64,000 nucleotides of DNA. Source: Tubulanus polymorphus. Taxonomy: Eukaryota; Nemertea; Palaeonemertea; Tubulaniformes; Tubulanidae. Positions 56,201 to 64,000 of this stretch are shown here, piece after piece. Position numbers and translations under genes: made by a program. A model generated the notes under the pieces. The model made no database searches. It worked only from the letters and a program-made list of their open reading frames with translations, and was not told the origin of the DNA. The first letter of the stretch is position 1. Every line of letters starts with the position of its first letter. The DNA is taken from positions 8,315,001 to 8,379,000 of the forward strand of contig NC_134025.1 of the NCBI RefSeq assembly GCF_964204645.1. Direction: 5' to 3'.

Positions 56201-59200
56201 CGATAAAGATGCACAGGTCGAAATTACGAAACGGGACATTGATTATCCAGCAATCGATATTGCGTTGCCGGTGAAGGCCGATAAATCATCATCGTCATCA
56301 TCCTCATCATCCAGCGACAGCGATGATGACGATAAGGATATCGATGTTAAAGCACGGATTGTCATACCGCAACCCGATATACAAGCACCTTCGCCTGAGA
56401 AAGGCACATCGTCTTCGAGTAGTAATGAATCCGAAGACGAAGACGGCGAGAAAACGAAACGTAACTTTAAATTTCCATCCGTTTCATTATCCAAACCTCG
56501 CTGGGATAGAAATGGTAAATATGAATTACCGACTGGTGACTTGCCCGACGATGAGGTCGAAGTACAGGCTCCGGTCGTCGAGACTCCTATTGTAAAACAA
56601 GAACGAAAATCCAGCACTAGCTCTAGCACAAGTGCTGACAGTTCCGACGATATCAAACCTGAATTTCAATCAAACGTTCAAATTCAAAAGCCCGACGTCG
56701 ACGTTGAACTTCCCGAGGTGCACGCAGAGGTCGAGTTAGACAAACCAAAAATCGAAATGCCGAAGCGGCCTACGCTCGATATCGGCTTCGAAAATGACGA
56801 CGTTCAACAAAAGGACAGCAGCGATAGTAGTGGCAGCGAGTCAGATGACGAGGAAGGCAAATTGAAAAGCAAAAGTAAACTTCACATGCCCCATATCAAA
56901 ATGCCAAACTTTCGCAGAGATAAATGCTCAAAAGAGCCGAAAAATGACGACGAAGTCGACGACGACAAAAAGAAAAGAAAATCGAAATTCAAAATGCCTA
57001 CGTTCAATATAAAGAAACCTCATTTCGGTGGAAAGCGAGGAAAATATGATCTACCCGATAAAGAGCCGGAACCAGAAATCGAATTAGAGATTGCTCCACC
57101 GGACGTAAACGCCGAAGTGAAAATTGAACGAAAAACCAGTACTTCATCAGCTGAATCCGATAAAGATGCACAGCTCGAAATTACAAAACGGGACATTGAT
57201 TATCCAGCAATCGATATTGCGTTGCCGGTGAAGGCCGATAAATCATCATCGTCATCATCCTCATCATCCAGCGACAGCGATGATGACGATAAGGATATCG
57301 ATGTTAAAGCACACATTGCCATACCGCAACCCGATATACAAGCACCTTCGCCTGAGAAAGGCACATCGTCTTCGAGTAGTAATGAATCCGAAGACGAAGA
57401 CGGCGAGAAAACGAAACGTAACTTTAAATTTCCGTCCGTTTCATTACCCAAACCTCACGGGTATAGAAATGGTAAATATGAATTACCGACTGGTGACTTG
57501 CCCGACGATGAGGTCGAAGTACAGGCTCCGATCGTCGAGCCTCCTATTGTAAAACAAGAACGCAAATCCAGCACTAGCTCTAGCACAAGTGCTGACAGTT
57601 CCGACGATATCAAACCTGAATTTCAATCAAACGTTCAAATTCAAAAGCCCGACGTCGACATTAAACTTCCCGAAGTGCACGCAGAGGTCGAGTTAGACAA
57701 ACCAGAAATCGAAATGCCGAAGCGGCCTACGCTCGATATCGGCTTCGAAAATGACGACGTGCAACAAAAGGACAGCAGCGATAGTAGTGGCAGCGAGTCA
57801 GATGACGAGGTAGGCAAATTGAAGAGAAAAAGTAAACTTCATATGCCCCATATCAAAATGCCAAACTTTCGCAGAGATAAAGGCTCAAAAGAGCCGAAAG
57901 ATGACGATGACGACGACGACAAAAAGAAAAGAAAATCGAAATTCAAAATGCCTACGTTCAATATAAAGAAACCTCATTTCGGTGGAAAGCGAGGAAAATA
58001 TGATCTACCCGATAGAGAAGTGCCGGAACCAGAAATCGAATTAGAGATTGCTCCACCGGACGTAAACGCCGAAGTGAAAATTGAACGAAAAACCAGTACT
58101 TCATCAGCTGAATCCGATAAAGATACACAGGTCGAAATTACAAAACCCGACATTGATTATCCAGAAATCGATATTGCGTTACCCGTGAAGGCCGATAAAA
58201 CATCATCGTCATCATCCTCATCATCCAGCGACAGCGATGATGACGATAAGGATATCGATGTTAAAGCACACATTGCCATACCGCAACCCGATATACAAGC
58301 ACCTTCACTTGAAAAAGGCCCATCGTCTTCGAGTAGTAGTGAATCCGAGGACGAAGACCGCGAGAAAACGAAACGTAACTTCAAATTGCCATCCGTTTCA
58401 TTACCCAAACCTCACTGGAATAGACATGGTAAATATGAATTACCGACTGGTGACTTGCCCGACGATGAGGTCGAAATACAGGCTCCGGTCGTCGAGACTC
58501 CTATTGTAAAACAAGAACGCAAATCCAGCACTAGCTCTAGCACAAGTGCTGACAGTTCCGACGATATCAAACCTGAATTTCAATCAAACGTTCAAATTCA
58601 AAAGCCCGACGTCAACGTTGAACTTCCCGAGGTGCACGCAGAGGTCGAGTTAGACAAACCAAAAATCGAAATGCCGAAGCGGCCTACGCTCGATATCGGC
58701 TTCGAAAATGACGACGTTCAACAAAAGGACAGCAGCGATAGTAGTGGCAGCGAGTCAGATGACGAGGAAGGCAAATTGAAAAGCAAAAGTAAACTTCACA
58801 TGCCCCATATCAAAATGCCAAACCTTCGCAGAGATAAATGCTCAAAAGAGCCGAAAAATGACGACGACGTCGACGACGACAAAAAGAAAAGAAAATCGAA
58901 ATTCAAAATGCCTACGTTCAATATAAAGAAACCTCATTTCGGAGGCAAGCGAGGAAAATATGATCTACCCGATAGAGAAGTGCCGGAACCAGAAATCGAA
59001 TTAGAGATTGCTCCACCGGACGTAAACGCCGAAGTGAAGATTAAACGAAAAACCAGTACTTCATCAGCTGAATCCGATAAAGATACACAGGTCGAAATAA
59101 CAAAACCCGACTTTGATTATCCAGAAATCGATATTGCGTTACCCGTGAAGGCCGATAAATCATCATCGTCATCATCCAGCGACAGCGATGATGACGATAA

Positions 59201-62200
59201 GGATATCGATGTTAAAGCACGGATTGTCATACCGCAACCCGATATACAGGCACCTTCGCCTGAGAAAGGCCCATCGTCTTCGGGTAGTAGTGAATCCGAG
59301 GACGAAGACGGCGAGAAAACGAAACGTAACGTCAAATTGCCATCCGTTTCATTACCAAAACCTCACTGGAATAGACATGATAAATATGAATTACCGACTG
59401 GTGACTTGCCCGACGATGAGGTCGAAATACAGGCTCCGGTCGTCGAGCCTCCAATTGTAAAACAAGAACGCAAATCCAGCACTAGCTCTAGCACAAGTGC
59501 TGACAGTTCCGACGATATCAAACCTGAATTTCAATCAAACGTTCAAATTCAAAAGCCCGACGTCGACGTTGAACTTCCCGAGGTGCACGCAGAGGTCGAG
59601 TTAGACAAACCAAAAATCGAAATGCCGAAGCGTCCTACGCTCGATATCGGCTTCGACAATAACGACGTTCAACAAAAGGACAGCAGCGATAGTAGTGGCA
59701 GCGAGTCAGATGACGAGGAAGGCAAATTGAAAAGCAAAAGTAAACTTCATATGCCCCATATCAAAATGCCAAACTTTCGCAGAGATAAAGGCTCAAAAGA
59801 GCCGAAAAATGACGACGACGTCGACGACGACAAAAAGAAAAGAAAATCGAAATTCAAAATGCCTACGTTCAATATAAAGAAACCTCATTTCGGTGGCAAG
59901 CGAGGAAAATATGATCTACCCGATAGAGAGGAGCCGGAACCAGAAATCGAATTAGAGATTGCTCCACCGGACGTAAACGCCGAAGTGAAAATTGAACGAA
60001 AAACCAGTACTTCATCAGCTGAATCCGATAAAGATACACAGGTCGAAATTACAAAACCCGACATTGATTATCCAGAAATCGATATTGCGTATCCAGTGAA
60101 GGTCGATAAATCATCATCGTCATCATCCTCATCATCCAGCGACAGCGATGATGACGATAAGGATATCGATGTTAAAGCACGGATTGTCATACCGCAACCC
60201 GATATACAAGCACTTTCGCCTGAGAAAGGCCCATCGTCTTCGAGTAGTAGTGAATCCGAGGACGAAGACGGCGAGAAAACGAAACGTAACTTCAAATTGC
60301 CATCCGTTTCATTACCCAAACCTCACTGGAATAGACATGGTAAATATGAATTACCGACTGGTGACTTGCCCGACGATAAGGTCGAAATACAGGCTACGGT
60401 CGTCGAGACTCCTATTGTAGAACAAGAACGAAAATCCAGCACTAGCTCTAGCACAAGTGCTGACAGTTCCGACGATATCAAACCTGAATTTCAATCAAAC
60501 GTTCAAATTCAAAAGCCCGACGTCGACGTTGAACTTCCCGAGGTGCACGCAGAGGTCGAGTTAGACAAACCAAAAATCGAAATGCCGAAGCGGCCTACGC
60601 TCGATATCGGCTTCGACAATAACGACGTTCAACAAAAGGACAGCAGCGATAGTAGTGGCAGCGAGTCAGATGACGAGGAAGGTAAATTGAAAAGCAAAAG
60701 TAAACTTCATATGCCCCATATCAAAATGCCAAACTTTCGCAGAGATAAAGGCTCAAAAGAGCCGAAAAATGACGACGACGTCGACGACGACAAAAAGAAA
60801 AGAAAATCGAAATTCAAAATGCCTACGTTCAATATAAAGAAACCTCATTTCGGTGGCAAGCGAGGAAAATATGATCTACCCGATAGAGAAGTGCCGGAAC
60901 CAGAAATCGAATTAGAGATGGCTCCACAAGACGTAAACGCCGAAGTGAAAATTGAACGAAAAACCAGTACTTCATCAGCTGAATCCGATAAAGATACACA
61001 GGTCGAAATTACAAAACCCGACTTTGATTATCCAGAAATCGATATTGCGTTACCCGTGAAGGCCGATAAATCATCATCGTCATCATCCAGCGACAGCGAT
61101 GATGACGATAAGGATATCGATGTTAAGGCACGGATTATCATACCGCAACCCGATATACAAGCACCTTCGGCTGAGAAAGGCCCATCATCTTCGAGTAGTA
61201 GTGAATCCGAGGACGAAGACGGCGAGAAAACGAAACGTAACTTCAAATTGCCATCCGTTTCATCACCAAAACCTCACTGGAATAGACATGATAAATATGA
61301 ATTACCGACTGGTGACTTGCCCGACGATGAGGTCGAAATACAGGCTCCGGTCGTCGAGCCTCCAATTGTAAAACAAGAACGCAAATCCAGCACTAGCTCT
61401 AGCACAAGTGCTGACAGTTCCGACGATATCAAACCTGAATTTCAATCAAACGTTCAAATTCAAAAGCCCGACGTCGACGTTGAACTTCCCGAGGTGCACG
61501 CAGAGGTCGAGTTAGACAAACCAAAAATCGAAATGCCGAAGCGTCCTACGCTCGATATCGGCTTCGACAATAACGACGTTCAACAAAAGGACAGCAGCGA
61601 TAGTAGTGGCAGCGAGTCAGATGACGAGGAAGGCAAATTGAAAAGCAAAAGTAAACTTCATATGCCCCATATCAAAATGCCAAACTTTCGCAGAGATAAA
61701 GGCTCAAAAGAGCCGAAAAATGACGACGACGTCGACGACGACAAAAAGAAAAGAAAATCGAAATTCAAAATGCCTACGTTCAATATAAAGAAACCTCATT
61801 TCGGTGGCAAGCGAGGAAAATATGATCTACCCGATAGAGAGGAGCCGGAACCAGAAATCGAATTAGAGATTGCTCCACCGGACGTAAACGCCGAAGTGAA
61901 AATTGAACGAAAAACCAGTACTTCATCAGCTGAATCCGATAAAGATACACAGGTCGAAATTACAAAACCCGACATTGATTATCCAGAAATCGATATTGCG
62001 TATCCAGTGAAGGTCGATAAATCATCATCGTCATCATCCTCATCATCCAGCGACAGCGATGATGACGATAAGGATATCGATGTTAAAGCACGGATTGTCA
62101 TACCGCAACCCGATATACAAGCACTTTCGCCTGAGAAAGGCCCATCGTCTTCGAGTAGTAGTGAATCCGAGGACGAAGACGGCGAGAAAACGAAACGTAA

Positions 62201-64000
62201 CTTCAAATTGCCATCCGTTTCATTACCCAAACCTCACTGGAATAGACATGGTAAATATGAATTACCGACTGGTGACTTGCCCGACGATAAGGTCGAAATA
62301 CAGGCTACGGTCGTCGAGACTCCTATTGTAGAACAAGAACGAAAATCCAGCACTAGCTCTAGCACAAGTGCTGACAGTTCCGACGATATCAAACCTGAAT
62401 TTCAATCAAACGTTCAAATTCAAAAGCCCGACGTCGACGTTGAACTTCCCGAGGTGCACGCAGAGGTCGAGTTAGACAAACCAAAAATCGAAATGCCGAA
62501 GCGGCCTACGCTCGATATCGGCTTCGGAAATGACGACGTTCAACAAAAGGACAGTAGCGATAGTAGTGGCAGCGATTCAGATGACGAGGAAGGCAAATTG
62601 AAGAGAAAAAGTAAACTTCATATGCCCCATATCAAAATGCCAAACCTTCGCAGAGATAAAGGCTCAAAAGAGCCGAAAAATGACGACGACGTCGACGACG
62701 ACAAAAAGAAAAGAAAATCGAAATTCAAAATGCCTACGTTCAATATAAAGAAACCTCATTTCGGTGGCAAGCGAGGAAAATATGATCTACCCGATAGAGA
62801 AGTGCCGGAACCAGAAATCGAATTAGAGATGGCTCCACAAGACGTAAACGCCGAAGTGAAAATTGAACGAAAAACCAGTACTTCATCAGCTGAATCCGAT
62901 AAAGATACACAGGTCGAAATTACAAAACCCGACATTGATTATCCAGAAATCGATATTGCGTATCCAGTGAAGGTCGATAAATCATCATCGTCATCATCCT
63001 CATCATCCAGCGACAGCGATGATGACGATAAGGATATCGATGTTAAAGCACGGATTGTCATACCGCAACCCGATATACAAGCACTTTCGCCTGAGAAAGG
63101 CCCATCGTCTTCGAGTAGTAGTGAATCCGAGGACGAAGACGGCGAGAAAACGAAACGTAACTTCAAATTGCCATCCGTTTCATCACCAAAACCTCACTGG
63201 AATAGACATGATAAATATGAATTACCGACTGGTGACTTGCCCGACGATGAGGTCGAAATACAGGCTCCGGTCGTCGAGCCTCCAATTGTAAAACAAGAAC
63301 GCAAATCCAGCACTAGCTCTAGCACAAGTTCTGACAGTTCCGACGATATCAAACCTGAATTTCAATCAAACGTTCAAATTCAAAAGCCCGACGTCGACGT
63401 TGAACTTCCCGAGGTGCACGCAGAGGTCGAGTTAGACAAACCAAAAATCGAAATGCCGAAGCGGCCTACGCTCGATATCGGCTTCGAAAATGACGACGTT
63501 CAGCAAAAGGACAGCAGCGATAGTAGTGGCAGCGATTCAGATGACGAGGAAGGCAAATTGAAAAGCAAAAGTAAACTTCACATGCCCCATATCAAAATGC
63601 CAAACTTTCGCAGAGATAAAGGCTCAACAGAGCCGAAAAATCTCGACGACGACAAAAAGAAAAGAAAATCGAAATTCAAAATGCCTACGTTCAATATAAA
63701 GAAACCTCATTTCGGTGGCAAGCGAGGAAAATATGATCTACCCGATAGAGAGGAGCCGGAACCAGAAATCGAATTAGAGATTGCTCCACCGGACGTAAAC
63801 GCCGAAGTGAAAATTGAACGAAAAACCAGTACTTCATCAGCTGAATCCGATAAAGATACACAGGTCGAAATTACAAAACCCGACATTGATTATCCAGAAA
63901 TCGATATTGCGTTACCAGTGAAGGTCGATAAATCATCATCGTCATCATCGTCCTCATCCAGCGACAGCGACGATGACGATAAGGATATCGATGTTAAAGC
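47278..64000 (+). CDS. Exon 35: giant AHNAK-like repeat exon (3' partial)
   Basis: Acceptor TTTAACTAG at 47277; phase 1 start gives EVRMHCTNDKGDDSDSG. The frame is open to the window end, at least 5570 codons. After about 120 Ser/Lys/Asp-rich residues come 17 full tandem units and the start of an 18th. Each unit, in order: KPDIDYPEIDIALPVK, a poly-Ser then SDSDDDDKD tract, ARIVIPQPDIQAPSPEKG, SSSESEDEDGEK, FKLPSVSLPKPHW, ELPTGDLPDDEVEIQAP, SSTSADSSD, KPDVDVELPEVHAEVELDKP, IEMPKRPTLDIGF, LHMPHIKMPNFRRDKG, a poly-Asp linker, KKKRKSKFKMPTFNIKKPHF, and EPEIELEIAPPDVNAEVKI. The KMPxF, KLPxV and alternating P-D-V-D/E-V-E-L strands are the hallmark of AHNAK/periaxin repeats. A single giant repeat exon is also how vertebrate AHNAK is built. 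AHNAK acts at the submembrane cytoskeleton; the role here is inferred. Confidence 0.85.
52380..58127 (+). repeat. Three-unit higher-order duplication (2 x 2874 bp)
   Basis: Units from about 52380-55253 and 55254-58127 share private variants: AAACATAAC, CGCTGGGATAGAAATGG, CACGGGTATAGAAATGG, AGATAAATGCTC, GACGAGGTAGGC. Reading them side by side I noticed one difference (GATAGAGAAGAG versus GATAGAAAAGAG). A very recent block duplication. Confidence 0.88.
59116..62938 (+). repeat. Two-unit higher-order duplication (1911-bp offset)
   Basis: The unit from 60067 and the one from 61978 share TATCCAGTGAAGG, GCACTTTCGCC, GACGATAAGG and GTAGAACAAG. The preceding units at 59116 and 61027 also match over most of their length. 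The unit at 47647 matches the one at 49558 at the same 1911-bp offset. Confidence 0.82.

Larger units (their letters stand above)
1..64000 (+). other. Giant titin-like / AHNAK-like gene, partial at both ends
   Basis: I joined 35 exons by GT-AG boundaries and phase. Each junction carries the same open frame forward, and exon lengths match the phase changes in every case. The product is intracellular: many I-set Ig domains, no signal peptide or membrane segment, and very long acidic repeats rich in P, E, V, K and T. Ig plus PEVK-like architecture is characteristic of the titin/sallimus/kettin group of muscle filament proteins; the last exon is instead AHNAK-like. Kinase and FN3 modules typical of titin, twitchin and obscurin are not seen here but could lie outside. 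An alternative is two adjacent genes with separate promoters, but the phase-1 splice chain through the 27-bp exon at 46888 argues for one transcript. Start and stop lie outside the window. Confidence 0.8.
47640..64000 (+). repeat. AHNAK-like macrosatellite, 942-960-bp units
   Basis: Successive copies of the ATTATCCAGAAATCGATATT segment begin at about 47647, 48598, 49558, 50500, 51451, 52408, 53368, 54325, 55282, 56242, 57199, 58156, 59116, 60067, 61027, 61978, 62938 and 63889. Spacings are 942, 951, 957 or 960 bp, all multiples of three. Length variation comes from the Ser tract (a 9-bp deletion in some units) and the Asp linker before KKKRK. The array continues past the window. Confidence 0.97.

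Noticed and set aside
47640-63300. Repeated 90-codon + ORFs (RISMLKHGLSYRN type) and 72-137-codon - ORFs in the AHNAK-like array
   Set aside because: They recur once per unit at the same offset and are out-of-frame shadows of the long open AHNAK-like frame.

Overview
The window is eukaryotic nuclear DNA, carrying part of one giant + strand gene that enters from the left edge and runs off the right edge. I place it in an invertebrate animal because of GT-AG introns, intracellular I-set immunoglobulin (Ig) domains in one- to three-exon modules, PEVK-like repeat exons and titin-scale size. A lophotrochozoan or other marine bilaterian is my guess, but the phylum cannot be fixed from sequence alone. 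I joined 35 exons (about 43.4 kb of coding sequence, about 14,470 codons, roughly two thirds of the window). Every splice junction keeps the reading frame, and most exons are symmetric phase 1-1. No kinase, FN3 domain, start codon or final stop codon lies in the window.

Layout. (1) 1-8379: one very long exon of 45-residue (135-bp) acidic PEVK-like repeats ending in an Ig domain. It has a nearly identical core array (about 346-1500), a diverged section organised as a 537-bp super-repeat of four 45-mers (about 3630-6600), and a 315-bp tandem duplication (7128-7757). (2) 8474-13831: small linker exons and two Ig domains, separated by long introns, one of which holds a degraded pogo/Tigger-like element. 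(3) 13832-15713: an intron holding a short hAT-like DNA transposon remnant with terminal inverted repeats (TIRs), a 6-bp target duplication and a zinc-finger ORF. (4) 15714-20192: an exon of 32 copies of another 45-residue repeat that aligns with the first array. (5) 20325-24449: an acidic exon with ten copies of a motif like TEPDSFTVIEL. (6) 25685-42166: the Ig-rich part, 15 more Ig domains (18 in the window) with short linkers and probable microexons. (7) 42970-46473: a 3.5-kb exon for an acidic, disordered, non-repetitive region with a 14-Asp run and a three-copy VHARP-like motif. (8) 46888-46914: a 27-bp exon. (9) 47278-64000 and beyond: an exon of at least 16.7 kb made of 942-960-bp tandem repeats encoding AHNAK-like KMPxF/KLPxV repeats with Ser/Asp tracts and a basic KKKRK cluster in every unit.

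Interpretation. Ig domains plus long PEVK-like springs point to a sarcomeric or cytoskeletal elastic protein of the titin/sallimus type. In-frame splicing to an AHNAK-like array suggests a chimera joining a titin-like filament to a costamere or membrane-skeleton type scaffold. Parts 5 and 7 look like docking segments for short linear motifs. These functional readings are inferences; the exon structure and repeats are read directly from the sequence.
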